Shown: one piece after another, positions 26,205-33,221 of the stretch
Layout: the number at the start of each line of letters is the position of its first letter
Position numbering within the stretch: position 1 is the stretch's first letter
From: Verrucomicrobiota bacterium
Lineage (GTDB): Bacteria > Verrucomicrobiota > Verrucomicrobiia > Limisphaerales > UBA9464
Reading direction: 5' to 3'
Length of the DNA: 64,000 bases
Assembly: GCA_947471985.1 (NCBI GenBank)
Contig: CANIZL010000002.1
Coordinates: forward strand, 62,001-126,000
The notes under the pieces: generated by a model
Seen by the model: only the letters and a program-made list of their open reading frames with translations
The model's database searches: none
Told to the model about the DNA's origin: nothing
Made by a program: the position numbers and the translations under genes

Positions 26205-26576
26205 ATGAGTCGGCATCGCTATAGTCTTCCTGAAGAGCGTCCGCACGGCGTGACAGATCACGACGGGGGGCGTTCCTGCATTTGGCTCTTTGGTTGCCTC
26301 CTGATCCCGCCTGTTTTGGGCTACGTTTGGCGGGGTGCAACCTTCGGTGACTGGGGTTGGGGTGCCGTGGGGTTCCTCATCTCAATGGGTTTCGCTTGGT
26401 TTGTCAGTCACGGCCTGACTTCACGCCGTATGGAGTGCAACAGTGGCGTCTACACGCGTCTTAACCAACCGGTGAGGTACTGGGGCGTCATGCTGGTGTG
26501 GGTCGTGGCTTACCTGATGTCGGTTTCCGCATTTGTTCTCGTCCACGTTTCAGCAGCCGGTGGGATCCACCGATGA
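26205..26576 (+). CDS. Small membrane cassette protein
   Basis: 123 residues with a polar, His/Arg-rich N-terminus (MSRHRYSLPEERPHGV) and three hydrophobic segments (IWLFGCLLIPPVLGYVW; WGAVGFLISMGFAWFVS; WGVMLVWVVAYLMSVSAFVLV). No known family. The ATG at 26205 was chosen; an upstream in-frame start at 26133 would lie inside the preceding attC-like site. Confidence 0.5.
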   Translation: MSRHRYSLPEERPHGVTDHDGGRSCIWLFGCLLIPPVLGYVWRGATFGDWGWGAVGFLISMGFAWFVSHGLTSRRMECNSGVYTRLNQPVRYWGVMLVWVVAYLMSVSAFVLVHVSAAGGIHR

Positions 26577-26601
26577 ACGACTGGCCGTCACCGGGTGGGC
26601 T

Positions 26602-26691
26602 GCCCAACAAGGTCATTCCTGGGAAGCCGGCCCGGACGTCCCTTTTCCAATCGCTACTTTATTCAGGTGGGGTTACTGAGTTCCGTTGTTC
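26602..26691 (+). other. attC-like site (degenerate)
   Basis: The left box GCCCAAC matches RYYYAAC. AACAAGGTCATTCC pairs imperfectly with the right arm GGTTACTGAGTTCCGTTGTT. The right core GTTGTTC departs from RRRY. The next ATG is 12 nt away, the usual spacing. Confidence 0.45.
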
Positions 26692-26702
26692 GTTTGGAAG
26701 TC

Positions 26703-27137
26703 ATGAGTAACTATCGCGTTCATCTAGTCGTGGATCGTGAGGCGGGTGAGCGCCTTCAGGCGTTGCCGTTGGGCGAGCCAGCGTGGATCGTGGATTCTCC
26801 AAAGAATCATGGGGACATTGCGGAGCTCTGGCGGGTTCGGCCGGACCCAAGTCACCTGACTGGAATTACGGCATTTGAAGATGATCTGAGTGCCGCACCC
26901 GAGATGCTGGCCATCAGCGTCCTGGCCGATATCGACCTGCACCATGGCGTGTATTCGCACCAGCCGCCGTACGACGTGTTACGAGTGATTGGCGCCCGTC
27001 GGTCCGCGGAGCTGTTGAGTGAGGCGGCGGAGTTCGGATTGACGGAAGTACGAGGCGCTGATTCCGAGTTCGAGGTGTACCGACCAGAGATGACCGAACC
27101 TGAGGCGCCACGCGCGAGCTGCCCGCTCTCGCAGTAG
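26703..27137 (+). CDS. Hypothetical cassette protein
   Basis: A 144-residue soluble, acidic protein (MSNYRVHLVVDREAGERLQA; later HGVYSHQPPYDVLRVIGARR and LLSEAAEFGLTEVRG). Family not recognised. Base use looks like real coding sequence and no long antisense frame competes. After its stop another frame continues as sensible protein sequence (from about 27110 to 27327) without a normal start, so the gene may have been longer and frameshifted near 27110. Confidence 0.5.
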   Translation: MSNYRVHLVVDREAGERLQALPLGEPAWIVDSPKNHGDIAELWRVRPDPSHLTGITAFEDDLSAAPEMLAISVLADIDLHHGVYSHQPPYDVLRVIGARRSAELLSEAAEFGLTEVRGADSEFEVYRPEMTEPEAPRASCPLSQ

Positions 27138-27365
27138 CCGAAATCGGCGAACAAGCAGATGCCCTGTTGGCTGTTGGCGGGTTGATCGAGTTTCTACGAA
27201 AATCTCCGGAATGCGAAGCATCTGAGTCTGGGTCGATTCTATATACGGTGGGCGTAACCATCCGCAGCGGCAGACCCGGCATGGCGTTGTGGTTTGGAAT
27301 TCAGGCGGCCCGTGTATTGGGCCGATGACTTTGGTTCACTGGGCGTAGTCAACCGAGCCAGGGCT

Positions 27366-27620
27366 ATGCGAAAACAGGAGCGAGCCTTCCGGTTTCGAAG
27401 CCCCCGTACGACGACGCTCTTCGCCGATCCGATGGGGATCTGCCTCGGTGGTGCAGGGTTGACTGCCTATTTTTGGCCGGTTGCGTTGGTTTTTGGCGGA
27501 CTGGCCTGGGTGGGTCTGATCTTCCAGGAGTGGAGCGGGCGACGCTACCACTGCCCAGAGTGCGGTGTGCGCATTTCCAATCGACCCGCTCCGCCAAGTG
27601 CACCGATTGAATACCATTGA
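27366..27620 (+). CDS. Small membrane protein with C-terminal CxxC
   Basis: 84 residues: a basic N-terminus (MRKQERAFRFRSPRTTT), two hydrophobic segments (MGICLGGAGLTAYFWPVAL and ALVFGGLAWVGLIF), then YHCPECGVRIS, half of a zinc ribbon-like CxxC. A full zinc ribbon would need a second CxxC, so dimer-shared metal or redox use is possible; this is inference. A TTG at 27294 could extend it. No attC-like site bounds it clearly. Confidence 0.4.
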   Translation: MRKQERAFRFRSPRTTTLFADPMGICLGGAGLTAYFWPVALVFGGLAWVGLIFQEWSGRRYHCPECGVRISNRPAPPSAPIEYH

Positions 27621-27787
27621 GTGCCGTGCCACATCATCCGGGATTCAGGATTCGTCGAAGCCAAACCAGAGCTTTCGTGAGAGCGCCCAGCAGGAGACCA
27701 CAGGGAACGCCGGGATAGCGCTCTCGTTTCCACTCGACGCTAGGAACCCAACACGCCTGGGTTTGTCGGTAAGCCATTCCCAACGCC

Positions 27788-28090
27788 ATGCCACGCGAGA
27801 CATTCCGAAACCGCTGGCCGCGTCATGTGCCGGGCAGATTTTACGTGGATCCAGGCTGCCTCGATTGCAACCTGTGCCGGTCGCTCGCACCTGGTATTTT
27901 CGAGCGCGATGAGGACCACGGCACTTCGTACGTGGCTCGCCAACCCGAGACACCTGAGGAAGTTGACCGGTGTCGTGAGGCAGTCGCAGGTTGTCCACAG
28001 GACAATGTTCACGACGATGGTCTGCAGTTCGATTGGCAGGCAATACCTTCGGAGGTATCCTGGGCTCGCCCGCAGTCGGGACCTGACTGA
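27788..28090 (+). CDS. Single-cluster 4Fe-4S ferredoxin
   Basis: 100 residues. CLDCNLCRSLAPGIF gives CxxCxxC followed by the typical aPgiF, and a final VAGCPQDNVH supplies the fourth cysteine (CP), so one [4Fe-4S] cluster of the monocluster ferredoxin type is expected. TPEEVDRCREAVAGCP matches the family pattern 'aieaCPv.aI' loosely. It is a cytoplasmic electron carrier. It sits among cassette ORFs, an unusual place for a ferredoxin, and its redox partner is unknown. An attC-like site follows 15 nt after the stop. Confidence 0.75.
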   Translation: MPRETFRNRWPRHVPGRFYVDPGCLDCNLCRSLAPGIFERDEDHGTSYVARQPETPEEVDRCREAVAGCPQDNVHDDGLQFDWQAIPSEVSWARPQSGPD

Positions 28091-28105
28091 GATGAAGACG
28101 ACGAG

Positions 28106-28162
28106 GCCTACGGACGCGCTCCAGTGGACGGAACCCAGGTGTCACGCTCAGTGACGATTGGA
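28106..28162 (+). other. attC-like site (decayed cores)
   Basis: GCCTACGGACGCGCTCCAGT at the left pairs with CTCAGTGACGATTGGAAGGC at the right. The arms look like an attC, but the right core GATTGGA has lost the GTT. Confidence 0.35.
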
Positions 28163-28228
28163 AGGCCATCGGCGGCTGGCACGCGACACTGACCCAGCCA
28201 GGAAGCCATTCGTGAAAGTTTTTGAATT

Positions 28229-28435
28229 ATGAGGTTAAAATGGGAGTACAAGACGCTGAAGATTCTGACGGACGTCGGCTTCTTCTCCGGGACTGACTTT
28301 GATGCCGTTCGGCTTGCCGAGTTGCTGAACGGCCATGGAGCGGAAGGCTGGGAGTTGGTATCGGTATTTGATATTGAGAAGGTGCAGCGGGGGTCGAAAT
28401 TTGTCGTGGTCGTCATGAAGCGGCCGGTCGAATGA
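28229..28435 (+). CDS. DUF4177-family small protein
   Basis: 68 residues with the DUF4177 pattern: an N-terminal KWEYKTLKI strand, LAELLNGHGAEGWELVSVF, and the end KFVVVVMKRP. The family is widespread, small and uncharacterised. It is a typical integron cassette passenger. The attC-like site begins 3 nt after the stop. Confidence 0.75.
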   Translation: MRLKWEYKTLKILTDVGFFSGTDFDAVRLAELLNGHGAEGWELVSVFDIEKVQRGSKFVVVVMKRPVE

Positions 28436-28437
28436 TG

Positions 28438-28551
28438 TTATAACAACGACGCGGCCCAAGCAGGCACTCCAGCGAAGCCGGCGATGGCGTCGCGTTTGCA
28501 AGTGTTGCCTCCCGTGCGCCGGATTGCTGGGCTTGGGTCGTCAGGTTGCTT
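28438..28551 (+). other. attC-like site
   Basis: TTATAAC (28438-28444) and GTTGCTT (28545-28551) are the outer boxes. Inner arms ACGACGCGGCCCAAGC and GCTTGGGTCGTC are complementary apart from two extra bases. The next ATG is 15 nt away. Long for an attC (114 bp). Confidence 0.55.
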
Positions 28552-28565
28552 GAATACATGCAGCT

Positions 28566-28985
28566 ATGTTTAGCCTCTTCCGACGACCAAAGACGAAACC
28601 TTACAGCTGGAAGAGAGAGCACACCAGGTTGTGGGAGTCGCTCGTTCCAGCGGAGGGTCAGGCCGACACGTTGCAGGGCGAGCTCATACGCATCGCGGGC
28701 AAGCTGACTGATGAAGCATTCCGAAACGGCAACCTGAATTGGGATGCTGAGCATGAGAAGATGTGGCGTTTCGTCGGCCGCCATCTCGACGATCCGCAGA
28801 CATTCAGCGAGGCGGAGCGACGAGTCATCCGAGACAAAATTGAGGAGATCGTCCGCGATAATGAAGCGCCGGATTTAAGTGGTGAAGGATGCTGCTATTA
28901 CATCATCAGCGAGCGAGTCGTGGACTGGTGCATGGCACATCCCGCACCCATTCCACACCAGAAGGACCTTGACTTGAATCGATGA
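28566..28985 (+). CDS. Hypothetical cassette protein
   Basis: A 139-residue soluble helical protein (MFSLFRRPKTKPYSWKREHT; NWDAEHEKMWRFVGRHLDDP; GCCYYIISERVVDWCMAH). Family not recognised. It lies cleanly between two attC-like sites, starting 15 nt after one and ending 8 nt before the best-formed site of the array, so it is one complete cassette. Confidence 0.6.
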   Translation: MFSLFRRPKTKPYSWKREHTRLWESLVPAEGQADTLQGELIRIAGKLTDEAFRNGNLNWDAEHEKMWRFVGRHLDDPQTFSEAERRVIRDKIEEIVRDNEAPDLSGEGCCYYIISERVVDWCMAHPAPIPHQKDLDLNR

Positions 28986-28992
28986 ACAGACT

Positions 28993-29088
28993 GCCCAACA
29001 ACAAGACGCTCCAGCGAACCGCGGCGGATCGTCGCGGTTGCCATTAGGGCCTCTCGGTGCCGCCTTTGCTGAGCTATCTCCGTTAGGC
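28993..29088 (+). other. attC recombination site
   Basis: Left box GCCCAAC (28993-28999) and right box GTTAGGC (29082-29088) both fit consensus. Arms AAGACGCTCCAGC and GCTGAGCTATCT pair with the usual single-base bulges. 96 bp; the next ATG is 9 nt away. Confidence 0.8.
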
Positions 29089-29096
29089 GACATCGG

Positions 29097-29522
29097 ATGT
29101 CTCCCGGCAAAACGAACAACTTGCCGGATTATCCCAGAATCGGTGCCGCAGAGCTATCCGGGCTCCAGCTCGATCCGGATTCTGCCAGGCACTTCGAGCG
29201 ACGCTTTGCACGAGGGTTGCTTGGCGGTGGCGTACTGGCCTTCGGTGGGTGCGCAGGCACCCAGGGTTTATTCCACTTCGGCGTTATTGAGATGCTGGGG
29301 TTTGCGATCGGCATCCTCGGGAGTTTCGTGGTGGGCCTGGCGCTCTCTCTCTGGACACACCAATGCATGATGCGAGCGCAGCCAAGGAGCGCTCGGAGTG
29401 GCCGTCTGATGCAGCCCTTCATCATTCACCCCGTTGATTCACCAGACGTTTATGAAATCGTGTCTGTCGATAAAGCTTCGGGAACTTACTTCAGGCGGAA
29501 TTATGTCGAGCATGGCGGCTGA
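29097..29522 (+). CDS. Membrane cassette protein of unknown function
   Basis: 141 residues. A soluble N-terminus (to about residue 40) with FERRFARGLLGGGVLAFGG, one or two hydrophobic segments (FGVIEMLGFAIGILGSFVVG with LALSLW), then a soluble C-terminal part with IHPVDSPDVYEIVSVD. No family is recognised. It starts 9 nt after an exact attC core. Confidence 0.55.
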   Translation: MSPGKTNNLPDYPRIGAAELSGLQLDPDSARHFERRFARGLLGGGVLAFGGCAGTQGLFHFGVIEMLGFAIGILGSFVVGLALSLWTHQCMMRAQPRSARSGRLMQPFIIHPVDSPDVYEIVSVDKASGTYFRRNYVEHGG

Positions 29523-29706
29523 AGCAACGCCGCCGAAAGGCTCGGGGAAGACGAGCCGTCGGCCCGCCGTTCCGTGCGACGCCGTGCGGAGTTTGCGGAG
29601 CGCAGGATGCGCGCTGCGGTCGCTGGTCTCGGCGGTTGCTGACCTGTCTTGTTTTGCGTCGCCCCGCCGAGACGCCGGCTATCTTTCCTTCCTTTGTTGG
29701 CTTGTG

Positions 29707-29841
29707 ATGAGCATCAGTGTCACGTCTGGCTGCGCCACAAGTGGCCACAGTTCAGTGCCGGCCAGCGAGAAGAAGGGCGGGGCCATTTTGTCCGATCGGT
29801 CGTTTTGGGGTTGGTTGCAGGACGCGTATGGGACGCATTGA
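29707..29841 (+). CDS. Very small putative lipoprotein
   Basis: 44 residues from the ATG at 29707 (MSISVTSGCATSGHSS). The hydrophobic run just before this ATG in the same frame (YLSFLCWLV) joined to SISVTSGC would make a lipoprotein signal with Cys at the cleavage point, so the true start may be a non-ATG codon further left. The tail ends SFWGWLQDAYGTH. The 184 bp to the preceding ORF hold no clear attC. Confidence 0.3.
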   Translation: MSISVTSGCATSGHSSVPASEKKGGAILSDRSFWGWLQDAYGTH

Positions 29842-30023
29842 GACAGCAATGATGTTGAGATGGAACACGTGATGGGTTTGAAACGGTCGGTATTGCGACA
29901 CGGCCGATTGGACACTGGCGGGGATGCGATGACCACGTTGCCCTGCCTTGAGCTGCTGCGAACCCGGGTTGAGCTCCGCGATTGTCAGCGTGGCGTCCTC
30001 TGCTCCGGGTCGGCGAGGTTGGG

Positions 30024-30464
30024 TTGATCGTCCGTTCGCCGCACAGGACCGCGCGGAATTCCAGCAGCGTAGACAGTCTTCGAGCGCATGAGGAGATTGT
30101 GTCCCTAGCGCGCGGCATCTTATCTGGAGCCGTAGGTTTTATCGAAGGAGCGCGGTTCATTGCCAAGTTGGGTCACGCACTTGGATTTGAACGCGATCCG
30201 GACATGGCATTCCTCCTCGGCGTCGATTCTGAGACCGACCATTTGCCCGTCGGGGAGGTTCGCCGGCATTGGGCTGCGGATGCGCTACGAAGCAAGGACC
30301 TGGAATTACGGGAGTGCGAGTTGCTCTTCCGTGAACAAACGTTTCAAAGCTGCCTGAATTTGATTCAGAGATATGGCAATTGCCTGCCCGACCAAGATCA
30401 CTCGGGTGAACCCGGCCTTGGCGTCGCGCTTCCAATCGTTACCCTTTCCAGGCCCGGTCATTGA
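30024..30464 (+). CDS. Hypothetical cassette protein with SETDHLPVGEVR motif
   Basis: About 146 residues, helical. It has ARGILSGAVGFIEGARFIAKLG, then LLGVDSETDHLPVGEVRRHW and a C-terminal ECELLFREQTFQSCLNLIQR. The motif (acidic-T-D-H-LP) is familiar from small proteins often found in integron cassettes, possibly the DUF2489-like group; function unknown. No ATG is available. The TTG at 30024 has a GAGG 6 nt upstream; a TTG at 29982 or a GTG near 30100 are alternatives. The last 25 residues read into the following attC-like site. Confidence 0.55.
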   Translation: MIVRSPHRTARNSSSVDSLRAHEEIVSLARGILSGAVGFIEGARFIAKLGHALGFERDPDMAFLLGVDSETDHLPVGEVRRHWAADALRSKDLELRECELLFREQTFQSCLNLIQRYGNCLPDQDHSGEPGLGVALPIVTLSRPGH

Positions 30465-30479
30465 GTTCCGGCGTTCGGC
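30386..30479 (+). other. attC-like site overlapping the end of an ORF
   Basis: GCCCGAC (30386-30392) and GTTCGGC (30473-30479) are near-complements, each one base off consensus. ATCACTCG pairs partly with TTGAGTTCC. 94 bp. Confidence 0.45.
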
Positions 30480-30557
30480 GGCGTGGTTTCACCGTTCCGT
30501 GGAGGCAGAAGTCCCCATTTAGTTTGAGGTCCAGACACCCGAAGATCGAATTCCAAG

Positions 30558-31304
30558 ATGCGCAATCTAGATTTCAGTTCCTGGCAGGCGGTGATCACGA
30601 CATCGCTCGGGTTGATAGTCGTTACCGTCATGATGGTGGGTATCCGCCTGCTGTTGATGGAGACGGTGCAGCAGCGCCGCAATCGCGAGAACCGTCAGAT
30701 CAACGAACGTCTGCGCACGTTGATCGCCGCCTACAAGACGCTGGGAGGTTCCTTCACCGGCGAACTGGCGGTCGATCCGACGCACCTGCGCGATCTCCTG
30801 GCGTCCGCCGGGGGCGGAGACACAAAGGCGGCAGAGGACGTCCTGGCCTCCGTCTCCTTTGATCGTTCGCGCCGCATCCGCGATGCCGTTGAAGGGGCGC
30901 TGTCGGACGTGATCCTACTCGGCACCGAGCAGCAGGTGCTGCTAGCAGCGCGGGCGGCGACCGATCTGGTCGCGGGACGCCCGGTCCACACCGATGAACT
31001 GGTGGTCTCGCTACGTGACTTCATTCGCAAGGTGCTTGACCTGGAGCCCGTGCCAACGAAGTCGGCGATCCCGAAGCAGGGGCCGACTCGCCCCGGCGGC
31101 GGCGGCGGCGGCGGAAAGGGCAAGGGCAACGGGGATACAGGCGGTGGTGACTGGGCCGGCACGAAGCAGGACGGCAAGGGGGCGGGGGCCGGCGGAGGTA
31201 GCGCCGCCGGGGGAGCAATGGGCTTTGGGCTGGGTGGCGGCCTGGCGCCGGACGCGGAGGGCGATCCAGGGCGCGAGGCCGATTCGAGACCCTGGCGTGG
31301 ATAA
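30558..31304 (+). CDS. Membrane-anchored protein with glycine-rich tail
   Basis: 248 residues. One N-terminal membrane helix (WQAVITTSLGLIVVTVMMVG, continuing IRLLL) is followed by ENRQINERLRTLIAAYKTLG, a cytoplasmic helical domain (to about residue 170) and a Gly-rich disordered tail (from about 175). The pattern FSSWQAVITTSLGL and LRTLIAAYKTLGGSFTG is familiar to me from conserved hypothetical proteins in proteobacteria, but no function is known. The GC content and codon use are closer to the host than neighbouring cassettes. It starts 78 nt after an attC-like site, and its stop overlaps another. Confidence 0.65.
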   Translation: MRNLDFSSWQAVITTSLGLIVVTVMMVGIRLLLMETVQQRRNRENRQINERLRTLIAAYKTLGGSFTGELAVDPTHLRDLLASAGGGDTKAAEDVLASVSFDRSRRIRDAVEGALSDVILLGTEQQVLLAARAATDLVAGRPVHTDELVVSLRDFIRKVLDLEPVPTKSAIPKQGPTRPGGGGGGGKGKGNGDTGGGDWAGTKQDGKGAGAGGGSAAGGAMGFGLGGGLAPDAEGDPGREADSRPWRG

Positions 31305-31367
31305 AATAAGTTGATTTGGTTTAGTGTTCGACGCCGAACCAGCCGCTGCTGAGCTTGGTCGTTAGCC
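31302..31367 (+). other. attC-like site, right half clear
   Basis: The right arm GCTGCTGAGCTTGGTCGTTAGCC is typical, with one mismatch in the core. The left arm after the stop (TAAAATAAGTTGA) pairs poorly. Confidence 0.4.
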
Positions 31368-31695
31368 CTCGCGAACCATGAAGGTCTCCGAGCACCTTAA
31401 ATATTGCGCCATGGGATTTTCGCCGAGGCGTGTTGCCTATCCGGTAGCGGCCCGAGGATTTGTCGGCATACCGCTTCAATTTGCAGATGATTGGAGAGTC
31501 GGCGCGGCAGCCGTTCGATTTGGGGTGCTCGTGGGCGAGGCAGAATCCGGTGGGCTACACCTTTGGCGATCCCAATCCACGCCAACGCAACGCATCACCC
31601 CTGGTTTCGCCAGCTCTCCGAAACCATACGGTCTGGGCCGTTGTCCTGGAACGCCGGTGTTGAGTTCTGAGCCGGACGGCGTAATTTCCAGCACG
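31368..31695 (+). other. Gap between attC-like site and hicB
   Basis: About 330 bp. An ATG at 31378 opens a frame that runs into hicB and would add 106 residues, but these look non-coding and no HicB has such an extension. The stretch is probably leader or promoter DNA of the hicBA cassette, since toxin-antitoxin cassettes usually bring their own promoter. No clear -35/-10 pair is seen. Confidence 0.35.
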
Positions 31696-31914
31696 ATGAA
31701 GTTTGAGTTTACGGCAATCGTGGAGGCTGCTCCCGAGGGAGGATACTGGGCGGTGTGCCCTGAGGTGCCGGGCGCCAACGGTCAAGGCGAGACCGTCGAC
31801 GACGCAAAGCTTAGCTTACGTGATGGGATCCGGCTCATCCTGGAGGATCGGCTTGAGGATATGTGCCGCGGTTTACCCGCGGAGGCGATCCAGACTGTCG
31901 TCACCTCCGAATGA
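31696..31914 (+). CDS. hicB: HicB-family antitoxin
   Basis: 72 residues of the short HicB type, a partial RNase H-like fold: KFEFTAIVEAAPEGGYWAVCPEVPG (start and the GYWAVCPEVPG block) followed by ANGQGETVDDAKLSLRDGI. It binds and neutralises the mRNA interferase HicA. There is no fused DNA-binding domain visible, so self-regulation may be weak. The ATG at 31696 is the family start. The stop overlaps the hicA start (ATGA). Confidence 0.85.
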   Translation: MKFEFTAIVEAAPEGGYWAVCPEVPGANGQGETVDDAKLSLRDGIRLILEDRLEDMCRGLPAEAIQTVVTSE

Positions 31915-32090
31915 AGCGACGCGACTTGGAGCGTAGGCTTCGACATGCTGGATGCTATTTGAAGCGAGAAGGAGCGGCCCATTCACTCTGGATGAATCCT
32001 CGCACCGGCGTTGTAGAGGCGGTTCCCCGACACAGTGAGGTGAAGGAGCCACTCGCACGGAAGATCCTGAGATCTCTCGGCGGCGAGTGA
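31911..32090 (+). CDS. hicA: HicA-family mRNA interferase toxin
   Basis: 59 residues with a dsRBD-like fold. It starts KRRDLERRLRHAGCYLKREG, and the catalytic His is in GAAHSLWMNP (position 24). VPRHSEVKEPLARKILRSLG completes the family pattern 'vPrH.e.i...l.r.Ilk.lG'. HicA cleaves mRNA and stops translation when free of HicB. The order hicB-hicA with a 4-nt overlap ensures antitoxin first. The pair lies at the end of the cassette array, where toxin-antitoxin cassettes can hold neighbouring cassettes in place. Confidence 0.85.
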   Translation: MKRRDLERRLRHAGCYLKREGAAHSLWMNPRTGVVEAVPRHSEVKEPLARKILRSLGGE

Positions 32091-32094
32091 CCGG

Positions 32095-32160
32095 GCCCAA
32101 CACAAACGCGAAGTAGGCCAAGCGCCAAGGGTGCAATTTTTGGTGGGCGCCGGGTTGGTC
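32095..32160 (+). other. attC-like site after hicBA
   Basis: Left box GCCCAAC (32095-32101) fits consensus. The right box GTTGGTC is one base off. Inner arms GCCAAGCGCC and GGTGGGCGCC are partly complementary. 66 bp, beginning 5 nt after the hicA stop. Last recognisable site of the array. Confidence 0.55.
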
Positions 32161-32852
32161 GATTTACGGGGGGTGGAAGAAGGCGCAGGTTGAAGCTTGG
32201 TCCTCTGGGAAAATTGCTTCGGCGGGGGGTTCGTGGTGCTTTACGAACCGGTATTTGCCAAGTGCCCCTGGTGGCTTTCCGACGATTTCCGATTCGCGTC
32301 CATGCTTACATCCGCGGTTCCTGCTCCGGGCTCGCAATTCAACCGCGTCAGGGTTGTTGAATTCAAGGGGACGGCGACCCGGGGTAACCCGTGACGGGTA
32401 ACCCCGGGCTGGTTGATTGTATCCCGTTGGGATGGGGGGGCGAGATGCCGCGGTCGTGCCCGATGGTCCGGTTCGGGCTGTGGCATCGCCTTCAGGGGCA
32501 CCGGCACGAGCTTCGCTCTCGGTTTGTTGCCCATAGTGCCGCGTCTTGGTGAGGCCCGGTGATAAAATGTTTTGCGGTAAACGGCGGGCAGACGCCGTCC
32601 CGGCAAGTGTCATTTACCGCGAGGGCATGGGAAATGTCGGGTTCCGCGTGCATGGGGAGCCGGGGTAGGATGCGCTTGGTGGAAGGTGGGCAGAGGGGGC
32701 CAACCCGCTTGGATTTGCTGATGCCAATGGCCAGCTCATTGGCCGTAAGCTGTTTATCGAAAGGTTCAAGCATCGAAACTCAGTCATCAGGGAGGCTCAC
32801 CTTCTGGAAGAGCCACGGTCCCATTTGGACAGCTACAGATGTGAGAAATGGG
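32161..32852. other. Gene-free stretch with inverted repeats right of the array
   Basis: No convincing ORF is seen. It contains a 31-bp palindrome (32378-32408), a nested hairpin in which GCGGTAAA (32574) pairs with TTTACCGC (32613-32620) around an inner ACGGCG/CGCCGT, and the motif ATCCCGTTGGGAT. These look like dispersed REP-type repeats, but no second copy occurs in the window. Confidence 0.4.
32378..32408. repeat. REP-like palindrome
   Basis: CCCGGGGTAACCCG, three bases, then CGGGTAACCCCGGG: a 14-bp inverted repeat with one mismatched pair. On RNA it would form a very stable hairpin. No transposase lies nearby. Confidence 0.6.
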
Positions 32853-32885
32853 GACATTAAGTATCCATAAAAGATACTTAATGTC
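32853..32885. promoter_or_regulatory. 13-bp perfect inverted repeat (operator or terminator)
   Basis: GACATTAAGTATC and its exact complement GATACTTAATGTC are separated by 7 nt. GTTTTTG follows, and a TATAAT box lies at 32899-32904, 12 nt before the GTG of the next (broken) gene. The AT-rich palindrome would cover the -35 position, as an operator for a winged-helix repressor would; as RNA it could also be a terminator for rightward reads. Confidence 0.55.
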
Positions 32886-32915
32886 GTTTTTGTAACGCTA
32901 TAATGGTTCGGTAAA

Positions 32916-33221
32916 CGTGAATCGCCTTTCCCCGAAACTCTTGGATGAAGCGCTGCAACTTACGGCAGAGCGATTTCGCGATCTGGATGCGCCGCCCGAG
33001 GTTCTGATCGCTACGATCTCATCCATCTCAAGCTTTTTGCAGTCGTTGATCAGGGGCCTGGGCGGCATGCGAACGACCTGCTGATGCTGGCTCCGACGGA
33101 TGAGGAATTGGTCGCTGCCAGCCGTTGGGTGGTCACCCAGGACGCGGGCGCGACGTTTCCGCAGCTGGTGAAGGAGGCGCTAACCCACCTTGGATACCCA
33201 CATGTTGCCCGCGCACTTTAA
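32916..33221 (+). pseudogene. Nucleotidyltransferase (AbiEii-like), internally deleted and frameshifted
   Basis: The GTG at 32916 begins MNRLSPKLLDEALQLTAERF, the start of a minimal nucleotidyltransferase of the Abi/toxin type. Around 33003-33007 the frame breaks, and the other frame continues HLKLFAVVDQGPGRHANDLL and MLAPTDEELVAASRWVVTQD to a TAA at 33219-33221. The catalytic middle (GGS and DxD motifs) is missing. A normal protein would be about twice as long. So one internal deletion removed the active site and shifted the frame. It is the first gene of a two-gene module with the winged-helix protein that overlaps its end. Confidence 0.7.

Larger units (their letters stand above)
23012..32160 (+). 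mobile_element. Integron-type gene cassette array without integrase (CALIN)
   Basis: About 9 kb of short, mostly unknown ORFs, all on the plus strand. Several are followed at once by 57-114-bp imperfect palindromes that begin with an RYYYAAC-like triplet box near the ORF stop and end with a GTTRRRY-like box 12-30 nt before the next start. The clearest are at 24825-24917, 25566-25637 and 28993-29088; others are degenerate. No tyrosine recombinase gene of the IntI type and no attI lie in the window. The left end is uncertain; the right end is taken as the last attC-like site after hicBA. It could be a remnant of a chromosomal integron or cassettes inserted by an integrase encoded elsewhere. Confidence 0.7.

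Noticed and set aside
31378-31695. N-terminal extension of HicB to 178 residues
   Set aside because: HicB homologues start at the ATG at 31696; the extra 106 residues show no protein-like pattern and overlap the attC-adjacent leader.
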